Shown in pieces: positions 46,261 through 56,040 of a DNA stretch of 64,000 nt. The position numbers and the translations under genes are program-made. Source of the DNA: Amycolatopsis jejuensis (GTDB lineage Bacteria > Actinomycetota > Actinomycetes > Mycobacteriales > Pseudonocardiaceae); NCBI RefSeq assembly GCF_000717335.1, contig NZ_JNYZ01000043.1, positions 1 through 64,000 of the forward strand, read 5' to 3'. Positions within the stretch are counted from its first letter, which is position 1; each line of letters begins with the position of its first letter. The notes below the pieces were generated by a model. It did not search any database and was not told where the DNA came from. It saw only the letters and a list, made by a program, of their open reading frames with translations.

Positions 46261-46868
46261 AGCGACCGCCGTGCCTCGTTGAGCACGTCCACCGTGCGGG
46301 CCTGCTGGCTCGCACTGCCGGCGCGCATCACCTGCACGACCGCTGCGGCGAGCGTGGCGCCTGCCTTGCGCAGGTCGTGCTCGACCGGGTCGACGTCGTC
46401 GGCGAAGTGCTCCCACGGCGGCGTGCCGGTCTGCTGCTCGGCTGCCGCGCGGCCCTCGTCGGTGAGCTCGAACAGCTTCTTGCCGTTCTCGTCGCGGCTC
46501 ACGACCAGGCCTTCGTCGGCCAGCATCTGCAGGGTCGGGTAGATCGAGCCGGGGCTGGGCTTCCAGAACCCGCCGCTGCGCTCGCCGATCTCGCGGATGA
46601 TCTCGTAGCCGTGCCGCGGCTGCTCCACCAGCAAGGCGAGGATCGCCGCCCGCACGTCGCCGCGCCTGCCGCGACGGGGACCGGGTCCGCGGTGTCCGCC
46701 CGGACCGTGGCCACGCCGTCCCCGGCCGGGACCGCCCGGGCCGAAGAACTCGCCGAACTCACGGCCCCACGGACCGAACGCGGATCGTCCGCGCTGTCCG
46801 GCTTCGCCGTGCTCGTGGTGACCGGGGAAGGGGTGGCCACCGGGGAAGGGATGTTGTCGTCGGTTCAT
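46194..46868 (-). CDS. PadR-family transcriptional repressor
   Basis: 224 residues from ATG at 46868, preceded by GAAAGGAACAG. A 75-residue Gly/Arg/His/Pro-rich N-terminus (HPFPGGHPFPGHHEHGEAGQ) precedes the PadR winged helix (AAILALLVEQPRHGYEIIRE, SPGSIYPTLQMLADEGLV) and a C-terminal dimerisation helix. The His/Gly-rich arm could bind metal. The self-operator is the CGATATATCG palindrome upstream. The 3' end overlaps the methyltransferase gene by 67 bp. It is divergent from gltX. Confidence 0.88.
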   Translation of the reverse strand: MNRRQHPFPGGHPFPGHHEHGEAGQRGRSAFGPWGREFGEFFGPGGPGRGRRGHGPGGHRGPGPRRGRRGDVRAAILALLVEQPRHGYEIIREIGERSGGFWKPSPGSIYPTLQMLADEGLVVSRDENGKKLFELTDEGRAAAEQQTGTPPWEHFADDVDPVEHDLRKAGATLAAAVVQVMRAGSASQQARTVDVLNEARRSLYSILGEVDEPEESEESGEAAE

Positions 46869-46906
46869 GATCTCTGTTCCTTTCTCGAACTGTTGCGACA
46901 CGTTCA

Positions 46907-46916
46907 CGATATATCG
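46907..46916. promoter_or_regulatory. PadR-type operator
   Basis: CGATATATCG, a perfect palindrome 38 bp upstream of the PadR start. ATAT-centred sites of this kind are typical autoregulatory targets of PadR repressors. It also precedes gltX on the other side by 122 bp. Confidence 0.55.
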
Positions 46917-47038
46917 GAAACGGTCGGTTCGCAACCTGCCGGGTCAGCGCGGGGACCTGGCCGACCGGCGAAGACGGCAGTCGGCGATACTCGTCCCACA
47001 CGCCGAAACCCCCGACGACCTGGGAGACCTGACCCCCG

Positions 47039-48691
47039 ATGCTGGACCGTGCGGTCATCGACGCCCTGTTCCCCACGGATCTGCCCGAACCGGAGCACTG
47101 GGAACAGCGCTACCCGGAGCGGCAGCTGCCCGACGGCGCGAAGGTGACGCGGTTCGGCCCGTCGCCGACCGGCTTCGTGCACATCGGCGGCATCTACGTG
47201 GCGACGATCGACCAGGACGTCGCGCGCCGCTCTGGTGGCCGGTACCTGGTACGCGTCGAGGACACTGACCAGTCGCGCGAGGTCGAAGGTGCACTGGAGC
47301 AGTTCGAACGCGGCTTCGCCTACTTCGGGCTGAAGGCGGACGAGGATTCGCTGCGCGGTGGCGACTACGGCCCGTATAGGCAGTCCGAGCGCGAGCAGAT
47401 CTACCTGACGTACGTACGGCACCTGTTGCGCGAAGGCCGCGCGTACATCGACTTCGCGACGAAGGACGAGCTGGCGTCGATCACTGCGCGACAGCAGGCG
47501 ACGAAGCTGCCCACTGGGTACTACGGCTCCTGGGCGCTGTGGCGTGACGCTGACCCGGCCGACGTACAGGCGAAGCTCGACGCCGGTGAGCCGTGGGTGG
47601 TCCGGTTCCGTGCGCCCGACGACACCGGCGCGCGTGTGCGCTTCACCGACGCGATCCGCGGCACGATCGAGGCCGAGGCCAACCGCAACGACGTCGTCAT
47701 CCTCAAGAGCTCCGAGCAGAGCCCGCGGCTGCCCACGTACCACTTCGCGCACGCGGTCGACGACCACCTGATGCGGGTGAACCTCGTCATCCGCGGCGAC
47801 GAGTGGATCTCGTCGGTTCCGGTGCACCAGCAGCTCTTCGGTGCGCTCGGGTTCGAGCCGATCGAGTACGCGCACATCGCGCCGCTGATGAAGCAGGAGG
47901 GCGGCAGCAAGCGGAAGCTGTCGAAGCGCAAGGACCCGGAGGCGTCGGTCGACTTCTACCTCGAGTCCGGCTATCCGGTGCCCGCGGTGCTGTACTACCT
48001 GCGCGGCCTCGCGAACGGGCGGCTCGCCGAAATGCCGCTCCCCGAAGCCCTCGACGCGCCGATCAACCTCGACGAATGCGGGGTCGCGGGTCCGCTCGTG
48101 GACCTGGTGAAGCTGGACGACCTCTCCGCGGACCACGTCGCGACGCTGTCCGGCACGGAAATCCTCGACCTGGTGCTGGAGTGGGCACAGCGGTTCGACC
48201 CGGCGCTGCAGGAGGTCCTGGAATCTTCGCGGGAGCTTGCGCTGCGTGCGCTGGCGGTGGAACGCGACGGCGCGGAGAACCCGCGTAAGGACCTCAAGAA
48301 GTGGAGCGATTTCCGTGCGGTCTACGGGTTCTTCTTCCCGCAGCTGCACCAGCCGGTGACCGGCCCGGAGGACGAGCGGATCGCAGCGCTCGGCGTGCCG
48401 TCGGAAGTCGTGCGCGCGGTGGCGTCGGATTTCGTGTCGGCGTACCGGCAGCTCGACGACGGCCAGGAATGGTTCCAGCAGATCCGCGACGTCGCCGCGA
48501 AGCACGGATTTGCCCGTAATGCCAAGGAATACAAGAAGGACCCGGAGGCGTACCCGGGTTCGATCCGCGAGGCGTCACAGATCATCCGCATCGCGATCAC
48601 CGGCTCCACCCGCAGCCCGGACCTGCACGCGATCACGGAGGCACTGGGTGCGGAGGAAACGGTGCGGCGCTTGGACAATCTGGTGGGCTGA
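47039..48691 (+). CDS. gltX: glutamyl-tRNA synthetase, atypical 550-residue form
   Basis: 550 residues. Class I motifs are in place: HIGH-type PSPTGFVHIGG (48-51 for HIGG) and KMSKS-type KLSKRK near 293. The pattern VTRFGPSPTGFVHIGG, GPYRQSEREQIY and TGYYGSWALWRD matches the long form common in Clostridia rather than the roughly 490-residue form usual in actinobacteria, so a standard gltX likely exists elsewhere. The C-terminal anticodon domain is present. The gene is divergent from padR and followed by a 108-bp copy of its own tail. Confidence 0.88.
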   Translation: MLDRAVIDALFPTDLPEPEHWEQRYPERQLPDGAKVTRFGPSPTGFVHIGGIYVATIDQDVARRSGGRYLVRVEDTDQSREVEGALEQFERGFAYFGLKADEDSLRGGDYGPYRQSEREQIYLTYVRHLLREGRAYIDFATKDELASITARQQATKLPTGYYGSWALWRDADPADVQAKLDAGEPWVVRFRAPDDTGARVRFTDAIRGTIEAEANRNDVVILKSSEQSPRLPTYHFAHAVDDHLMRVNLVIRGDEWISSVPVHQQLFGALGFEPIEYAHIAPLMKQEGGSKRKLSKRKDPEASVDFYLESGYPVPAVLYYLRGLANGRLAEMPLPEALDAPINLDECGVAGPLVDLVKLDDLSADHVATLSGTEILDLVLEWAQRFDPALQEVLESSRELALRALAVERDGAENPRKDLKKWSDFRAVYGFFFPQLHQPVTGPEDERIAALGVPSEVVRAVASDFVSAYRQLDDGQEWFQQIRDVAAKHGFARNAKEYKKDPEAYPGSIREASQIIRIAITGSTRSPDLHAITEALGAEETVRRLDNLVG

Positions 48692-48936
48692 GGCAGACGG
48701 GGCCGCGCGCCGTACCGGGACCTGCTGGTCAGTGGCCGGTGCCGACACCGGTACTGCAGGGCGGTTTCGCCGCCACCTCCGGGTGGCTGGGTCGGGTCGA
48801 CGCCGTCAGCGAGGACTGTGTGGCTCGATGCTGCACCGGGCGTGGCAATGGCAGTGGCCACGCCGGCCGGAACGGCCAGAGCCAGTCCCGGACCAGCGAC
48901 GGCCAGTGCCGATGCGGCGAACTTGCGAATCCGCAT
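48692..48936 (-). pseudogene. truncated secreted-protein gene after gltX
   Basis: ATG at 48936 with AGGAG four bases upstream starts a clear signal peptide (MRIRKFAASALAVAGPGLAL, ending near AIATPGAASS). About 45 further residues follow, then the frame runs into the antisense of gltX with no stop until 48322. The second part has no protein character, so the original 3' end seems lost where gltX abuts. A real short fusion protein remains possible. Confidence 0.4.
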
Positions 48937-49000
48937 GAACTCCTGAACGACCCGGAAATCGGTGAATGACGCGAAACGTAGCGTAGGAGTGGTTCCGTTC

Positions 49001-49108
49001 ATTCGCATCGCGATCACCGGTTCCACCCGCAGCCCGGACCTGCACGCGATCACGCAGGCACTGGGCGCGGAGGAAACGGTGCGGCGCTTGGACAATCTGG
49101 TGCACTGA
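49001..49108 (+). pseudogene. duplicate of the last 108 bp of gltX
   Basis: The segment matches 48584-48691 with about six mismatches and includes a stop in the same frame. Preceded by GTGGTTCCGTTC, it could be read as a 39-residue protein ending ETVRRLDNLVH, but without the catalytic domain. It lies on the far side of the small secreted gene, so a 417-bp unit separates the two copies. Confidence 0.75.
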
Positions 49109-49153
49109 CCGGAGTGCGGGGCCCGCGTCATCGCGCACGCAGGCCCCGGACGA

Positions 49154-49372
49154 TCACCGGTACTCCCAGAGCTCCCACGATCCGTTGTGGTTCCGGCACT
49201 GGTGCGGTTGCGCCGCGCCTCCGCCGCCGTGGATGTCGATCCATCCCTGGTGGCAGGCGCCTTCGGAGCCGTAGTAGTGCCCGGTGTAGTACCAGTTCGC
49301 CGCTGAAGCGTTCGTCGCGGTGGCTGCGAGGATCCCCAACGCCAGAAATGCCGTTGTCACGAGCTTTTTCAT
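49154..49372 (-). CDS. 72-residue secreted protein
   Basis: ATG at 49372 follows AGAGGGGCACC. The N-terminus (MKKLVTTAFLALGILAATAT, then NASAA) is a textbook signal peptide. The mature part is about 46 residues, rich in aromatic residues, Gly and His (NWYYTGHYYGSEGACHQGWI), with two Cys able to pair and an aromatic C-terminus (SWELWEYR). No family recognised. Similar small aromatic secreted proteins occur widely in actinomycetes without assigned function. Confidence 0.72.
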   Translation of the reverse strand: MKKLVTTAFLALGILAATATNASAANWYYTGHYYGSEGACHQGWIDIHGGGGAAQPHQCRNHNGSWELWEYR

Positions 49373-49485
49373 GGTGCCCCTCTTGTTCGATCGCCAGTTG
49401 CGCATCTCACACTGACGCATCGGCGGGGGCGGGCACGGCGCGGCGGGCCGGTGTCCGTGCCTCGGGGGGTTATCCCTCACCAAGA

Positions 49486-50787
<1,302 letters not shown>

Positions 50788-50835
50788 TCACAGTTTGCGC
50801 TTGCTTGTTCGATGCTGTCGCACAACGATGGGGGC

Positions 50836-51738
50836 ATGCTGAACCCGTGGCGGTTGCGGCTGCTGAGCCGGCTCGACGTGCTGGGCACGGTCCGCGCGGT
50901 CGCCAAGGACGTGAACCTCAGCGCGTCCACCGTGTCGCATCAGCTCGCGGTGCTCGAGACGGAAACGCGCACCCGGCTGCTCGAACGCACGGGACGGCGG
51001 GTCCGGCTCACGCCCGCCGGGCAGAAACTGGCGCGCCAGGCCCGCGCGATCCTCGATCACCTCGACGCGATCGAGGCCGAACTGCGCGGCGACGAACCGG
51101 CCGGGCTCGTGCGGATCGGCGCATTCCAGAGCGCGATCCACACGTTCGTCGTCCCGGCGGTCACCCGGCTCGCGGCCACCTTCCCGCGGCTGGAAACCGA
51201 ACTGGTGGAACGGGAACCGCACGACAGCGTGCCTGCCCTGCGGGCCGGTGACAGCGACGTCGTCATCACCACCACCGATTTCTCGGACCTGCCGCTCGGT
51301 CCGGACCTCGACATCGTCCGGCTGGCGACCGACCCGATCGTGCTGGTGACCGCACCCGGCGGCCCGCGCGGCCCGGCAGTGCTCGCGGACTACGCCGCCG
51401 AGCCGTGGGCGCTGGACGTCCCGCCGTCGTACATGGCGCATCTGACGTTGCGGCTGTGCCGGGAGTCCGGTTTCGAGCCGCGTGTGGTGTGCCGGTTCAG
51501 CAACTACTTGATGACGTTGCAGCACGTCGAGGCCGGGTTGTCGATCGCGTTGCTGCCGGGGCTGGCGGTGGATCAGCGGTACCGGGTCGCGACGCGTCCA
51601 CTGGCGACGCCGGTCACCCGCACGATCGTGGCGGTCACCCGGCGGGCTTCGCCGCGGCGAGCTGCGGTGAACGCGGTCCTCGACGCGCTGCGGCAGCCGC
51701 CCGCGGTCCCGGCCGGGGTGGAGCTGCACCTCGGCTGA
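50836..51738 (+). CDS. LysR-family regulator, divergent from the aminotransferase
   Basis: 300 residues from ATG at 50836 with a G-rich leader; ATG at 50812 would add eight. An N-terminal HTH (RLLSRLDVLGTVRAVAKDVN then SASTVSHQLAVLE) is followed by a LysR substrate domain (about 90-290). The HTH is unusually close to the N-terminus. Divergence from the aminotransferase gene implies autoregulation and control of that gene. It is followed by rlmN in the same direction. Confidence 0.87.
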   Translation: MLNPWRLRLLSRLDVLGTVRAVAKDVNLSASTVSHQLAVLETETRTRLLERTGRRVRLTPAGQKLARQARAILDHLDAIEAELRGDEPAGLVRIGAFQSAIHTFVVPAVTRLAATFPRLETELVEREPHDSVPALRAGDSDVVITTTDFSDLPLGPDLDIVRLATDPIVLVTAPGGPRGPAVLADYAAEPWALDVPPSYMAHLTLRLCRESGFEPRVVCRFSNYLMTLQHVEAGLSIALLPGLAVDQRYRVATRPLATPVTRTIVAVTRRASPRRAAVNAVLDALRQPPAVPAGVELHLG

Positions 51739-51762
51739 CGCGTGTGGGACACTTGATCGGTC

Positions 51763-52869
51763 ATGACTGTCCTCCCTCTTGTTTTCGACGCGCCCAAGCG
51801 CGGCCTGCCGCCGCGCCATCTCGCCGACCTCACCGTGGCCGAGCGGGCCGAGGCGGTCGTCGCGCTGGGGGAGAAAGCCTTCCGCGCCAAGCAGTTGTCG
51901 AACCACTACTTCTCGCGGCTCACCGTCGACCCGGCGGAGATGACCGACATCCCGGCCGCCTCGCGCGAGCGTCTGGTGGCCGACCTGATGCCGCCGCTGC
52001 TCACCGAGGTACGCGCGCTGGCCGCGGACGCCGGTGCCACGCGCAAGACGCTGTGGCGCGCGCACGACGGGACGCTGCTGGAAAGCGTCCTGATGCGGTA
52101 CCCGGATCGCGCCACGCTGTGCATCTCGAGCCAGGCTGGTTGCGGCATGGCGTGCCCGTTCTGCGCAACGGGCCAGGGCGGCCTCGACCGCAACCTGTCG
52201 ACAGCGGAGATCGTGGACCAGGTCCGCTCGGCAGCCGCGGTGATGCGCGACGGCGCCATGCCAGGCGGCCCGGGTCGGCTGTCGAACATCGTGTTCATGG
52301 GCATGGGCGAACCGCTGGCGAACTACAAGCGGGTGGTGGCGGCGGTGCGGCGGATCACTGATCCGGTCCCTGGTGGTCTCGGTATTGGGCAGCGTTCGGT
52401 GACGGTGTCGACGGTGGGTTTGGCTCCGGCGATTCGTCGGTTGGCGGATGAGCGGATGCAGGTGCGGCTTGCGGTTTCGTTGCATACGCCGGATGACGAG
52501 CTGCGGGATACGTTGGTGCCGGTCAATGAGCGGTGGTCGGTGGATGAGGTGTTGTCCGCTGCGCGGTATTACGCGGATACGTCGGGTCGGCGGGTTTCGA
52601 TCGAGTATGCGTTGATCCGGGACATCAACGATCAGCCGTGGCGGGCGGAGTTGCTGGCTCGCCGGTTGCGGCAGCATCTGGGCCAGTTGGTGCATGTGAA
52701 TGTGATTCCGTTGAATCCGACGCCGGGTTCGAAGTGGGATGCGTCGCCGAAGCCGGTGGAGCGGGAGTTCGTGCGGTTGGTGAATGCCGGTGGGGTGGCG
52801 TGCACGGTGCGTGATACGCGTGGTCAGGAAATCGCCGCGGCGTGTGGCCAGCTGGCGGCTGAAGGCTGA
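51763..52869 (+). CDS. rlmN: 23S rRNA/tRNA (adenine-C2)-methyltransferase RlmN
   Basis: 368 residues. The radical-SAM motif CGMACPFC (Cys about 127, 131, 134) is followed by [16 protein letters not shown], and the C-terminal [17 protein letters not shown] with the conserved Cys that carries the intermediate methyl group. It methylates A2503 of 23S rRNA and A37 of some tRNAs. The first half has the usual C/G-ending codons, while from about 52,340 on, codons ending in G and T dominate (GGT, TTG, GCG, GAT). That second half is duplicated downstream at 55.36-55.89 kb. The normal end of the core block. Confidence 0.95.
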   Translation: MTVLPLVFDAPKRGLPPRHLADLTVAERAEAVVALGEKAFRAKQLSNHYFSRLTVDPAEMTDIPAASRERLVADLMPPLLTEVRALAADAGATRKTLWRAHDGTLLESVLMRYPDRATLCISSQAGCGMACPFCATGQGGLDRNLSTAEIVDQVRSAAAVMRDGAMPGGPGRLSNIVFMGMGEPLANYKRVVAAVRRITDPVPGGLGIGQRSVTVSTVGLAPAIRRLADERMQVRLAVSLHTPDDELRDTLVPVNERWSVDEVLSAARYYADTSGRRVSIEYALIRDINDQPWRAELLARRLRQHLGQLVHVNVIPLNPTPGSKWDASPKPVEREFVRLVNAGGVACTVRDTRGQEIAAACGQLAAEG

Positions 52870-52902
52870 GTTGTTCGTTTCGATGGTGGAGTGTTTGTCG
52901 TG

Positions 52903-53175
52903 ATGTATGCCCCCAGCCTGTTGGAGCCGGCTGGGGAGGAGCTGCGGCTCGCGGATGTGTGCGGCCGTGGTGCGACCGAGGTGGCTCGCGAGGCGCGTGC
53001 ACTGCTGGGTGAGCGGTTCAGCACGGTGACGTTCATGTATGTGCTGATGCGGGCGTTCGAGGTGGAGTACACGGCAGCACGGGATGCATCGCGGTGGCAT
53101 GAGTTCCATGGCGGCCCGCGGGCGCTGTCGGATGCTGACCTGGAGAAGCTGCTCGCTCCCTGGCTTGCCCGCTGA
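52903..53175 (+). CDS. small conserved protein A, downstream of rlmN
   Basis: 90 residues, unknown family. ATG at 52903 sits 33 bp after rlmN, with GGAG upstream; the paralog at 58605 has the same distance between GGAG and its start. Sequence begins MYAPSLLEPAGEELRLADV and includes ALLGERFSTVTFMYVLMRAF, ending in APWLAR. It is acidic and helical with no signal peptide. Strong conservation between the two copies, despite different base composition, shows it is under selection. Confidence 0.72.
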   Translation: MYAPSLLEPAGEELRLADVCGRGATEVAREARALLGERFSTVTFMYVLMRAFEVEYTAARDASRWHEFHGGPRALSDADLEKLLAPWLAR

Positions 53176-53370
53176 CCACTTCGATCAGCTGCCTGCCTCC
53201 GAACAAGCTAAGAGTTTCTCGACACGAGCGCGTAGCGGGATCGTCTTGCCCGGTATCGAGCTTCGGAAGAGCCAGTCGTTGGACGTGTTGCCGTAGGGGC
53301 GTTCGAGTACCGGGTCACGCCACCGGCATGCCTGCTCACGCAGCCATCCGCCGGGAACGAAGACGAACTT

Positions 53371-54294
53371 GTGTACCTCTTCTGCCGTCGCACGAACGTC
53401 GATTCCGTGCTGGCCGCCACAGCTTGGGCGGATGCCGGACTCACGATCCGCCGCGAGCGGGTGACCGGTGTCCACCCGCTGGCCGGGCCCGGAGCCGAGA
53501 TCACCACCGACAACGCCTCCTACACCGCGGACTTGGTCGTCGATGCACGCGGCGGTGCGAGTTCGAGAGGTTCCTCCAAGCACATGGACGAATCGTGCGA
53601 CCTGATCTACACCTCCCGGTTCTACACGTTGACCGGACCTTCTCCCACCAGCTTGGAATACGGCTACGGAACCAGTCGCTCGTTCCGCGGGTGGTCGGGA
53701 CAGGTCTTGCGGCAGGGAACGAGCGATTTCGTGCTGGTCATCGCTCGCATGATCAGCGAAAAAGCCCCGTTTCGGATCGCTGGCACAGCTGACTTCGACC
53801 GGATTCTCTCGAAGATTCCCGGCATAGCCGAGTGGTGTCGGCCGGGCACATCGATCCCCCTTTCCGACCTGTCCACCCATAGCGGCGCCAGGAATGTGCT
53901 GGTAGACACCTCGACGGATCCTGACTATCTCGTTCGCGTCGGCGACTCACTCGCGGTGACCGATCCCCAGCTTGGGCAAGGGGCTTCCCTTGCGGCGTGG
54001 GAATCCGGCGTGCTGATCGAAGAAATATCCCGCAACAGTCCCGCCGCCGCAGCCGCGTCATATCGGCGGCAAGTGGAACGGGTCCTGGAAGATCGGGTTC
54101 TCCGATCACGGTCGTATTCGAGGTACCGATCCGCCCTCTGGCCTGGCGACTCGAGCCGGAAACCGGATGATTCGGCCGCGGACGCGCGTGTCGCGGAGCG
54201 ACTGGACCTGGAGCGAGATGCCAACGAGAACCGCGACTCCTGGTTACGCTGGAACAGATCCGTCGCACTGCTGGATCTTGGCGACGACCGGTGA
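53371..54294 (+). pseudogene. FAD-dependent oxidoreductase, N-terminus missing
   Basis: About 307 residues resembling the second half of a geranylgeranyl-reductase/halogenase-type flavoprotein: the first recognisable part (NVDSVLAATAWADAGLTIRR) lies where the middle of the FAD domain should be, and VGDSLAVTDPQLGQGASLA matches the late FAD-binding motif. The GxGxxG dinucleotide fold is absent. Upstream (53176-53370) no N-terminal part can be found, so the gene is truncated at about 53,365. Base composition is less biased than in core genes. Confidence 0.6.
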
Positions 54295-54334
54295 ACTCGG
54301 CGATTGGTGACAACGAAAGCGGCGGGAGTCCACT

Positions 54335-54832
54335 TTGCCCGATCTTGTAGCACTGGCGATCAAGGACGGCTGGACGTCCGCTCGGCGCGATGACTACCCG
54401 GTGACGCTCGAGTACTTCCAGGCTCTCCGTTCCGAACACCCGGAGGACCCGCGGACCCAGTACGCGCTCGCTTGCGCGCTGGACTACTCCGGCTTGGAGG
54501 CCGGTGCGGCGGAGGAGTACGAGCGGTGTGACTGGTCAGCGCTGCCGGATGACGATCGTCGCGGCGGGAGGGTGCAGTATGCCAGCACGCTGCGGAACCT
54601 GGGCCGGTACAACGAGGCGCTCGCCGTGCTTCGGGCCGTGCGGCAGGAACACCGCCTGGATGGCGCCGCTGTCGTGTTCACGGCGCTGACTCTGGTCGAC
54701 CTGGGGAACGCGGCCGCCGGTGTCGCGGAGTTGGCGAACCATCTCCTGGATGTGTCCGACGACCAGAGGCTGCTGCGCTATGAGTGGGCACTTCGCCGGT
54801 ACATCGGGGCGATCGGGACATCGCCTTCCTGA
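54335..54832 (+). CDS. TPR-repeat protein
   Basis: 165 residues from TTG at 54335, with GGGAG at good spacing. Helix pairs match TPR: YFQALRSEHPEDPRTQYALA, CALDYSGLEAGAAEEYERC, ASTLRNLGRYNEALAVLRAV and ALTLVDLGNAAAGVAELANH. Such free-standing TPR proteins in actinomycetes are scaffolds of unknown partner. It lies 40 bp after the flavoprotein remnant. Confidence 0.72.
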   Translation: MPDLVALAIKDGWTSARRDDYPVTLEYFQALRSEHPEDPRTQYALACALDYSGLEAGAAEEYERCDWSALPDDDRRGGRVQYASTLRNLGRYNEALAVLRAVRQEHRLDGAAVVFTALTLVDLGNAAAGVAELANHLLDVSDDQRLLRYEWALRRYIGAIGTSPS

Positions 54833-55357
54833 GGCCGGACCGCGATTCCGATCTGCGTCAAACTTTCCTAAGAAGACTGACCGGCGCACAGGGGTCTCGC
54901 GCGGTGATGCCGAAGCAAGGGCAGGTCCTGGCCGCGTTCCCGGTGATCGGAAGGCAATCGATCTCTGGCGCTGATCATCGCCACTCCGACTGATCGGTTT
55001 GGGCAATGAACTGTCAGCGTGCTGGACAGTGTGTCCCCGACGGGCCAGTTGCGATACATCAACCTGACAACTGGTCGACGAGTAACCTCGGCCAACACGG
55101 CTGCAGACCTGACCGCCTAGGTTGCTCACGGTGGCGATACGAGCCCCTTGAAAGGTTGGGCTTGGTCCAGCGCGGTCTAGGCCTGGCTGTCGTGATCTTG
55201 CAATGTCGGTCGACGCCAAGCTAGTGGATGCGTGTGGTGCCAGCATCGTCTGCCGGGTTCGCAAGCGCAGGAAACGTGGGGCTCATGTCGAAGGATGAGG
55301 AAGCGGAACACGCTGTTGAACCGGCGCGATGCGTATCGCTCGAAGGTTGTAAAACGG
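54833..55357. other. 525-bp gap without a gene; two inverted repeats
   Basis: No credible frame was found. Palindromes present are GGACA-GTG-TGTCC (55023-55035) and CCAGTTG (55045-55051) pairing with CAACTGG (55068-55074). The rlmN-like sequence starts at the right end of this gap. Composition is more balanced than in the core, as expected for imported DNA. Confidence 0.5.
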
Positions 55358-55888
55358 TGGGCATGGGTAAACCGCTGGCGAATTTCCGTCGCGTTATATC
55401 GGCGATACATTGTATTGTTGATGCGGCTCCTGCTGAGCTTGGCATTTCGCACCGTTCGGTGACGGTGTCGACGGTGGGGTTGGCTCCGGCGATCCGGAAG
55501 TTGGCGGGCGAGCGGATGCAGGTTCGTTTGGCGGTGTCGTTGCACACGCCGGACGACGAGCTGCGCGATACTTTGGTGCCGGTGAACGAGCGGCGGTCGG
55601 TGGATGAGGTGCTCTCGGCAGCCCGGTACTACGCGGACACGTCCGGTCGCCGTGTCTCGATCGAGTATGCGTTGATCCGGGATATCAATGATCAGCCGTG
55701 GCGGGCGGAGTTGCTGGCTCGCCGGTTGCGGCAGCATCTGGGGCAGTTGGTGCATGTGAACGTGATTCCGTTGAATCCGACTCCGGGCAGCAAGTGGGAT
55801 GCCTCGCCGAAGCCGGTGGAGCGGGAGTTCGTGCGGTTGGTGAATGCCGGTGGGGTGGCGTGCACGGTGCGTGATACGCGTGGTCAGG
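55358..55888 (+). pseudogene. second copy of the rlmN 3' half, split by an IS21 element
   Basis: The translation from [11 protein letters not shown] onward follows RlmN to DTRGQ. The radical-SAM half (CxxxCxxC) is absent, and Glu of MGMGEPL is Lys. From about 55,660 the DNA is almost identical to 52,600-52,830. The frame is broken by an IS21 element after GTCAGG; the missing end ([13 protein letters not shown] and TGA) resumes at 58531-58571. Removing the element restores the reading frame exactly. Confidence 0.85.
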
Positions 55889-56040
55889 TGTCGTCTGCCA
55901 CCAGCATGGGACCACCTGAGCGCTGGTTTGCCATGAGGATGGGACCACCTTGATCAGGGTTTTGCCACTGATGGGACCACCACCCGGACGTGTCCGTGTG
56001 GCGTCCCGACCTCCGGTCGTCTGCCGTTTGTGCTGGTCAG

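Noticed and set aside
48322..48691. Continuation of the secreted-protein frame in antisense to gltX
   Set aside because: It is the shadow of a well-supported synthetase gene and has no protein features after the intergenic part.
53185..53364. C-terminal fragment of a minus-strand gene
   Set aside because: It reads like protein over about 60 residues but no family was recognised and its start is absent, so it is reported only as part of the junction finding.
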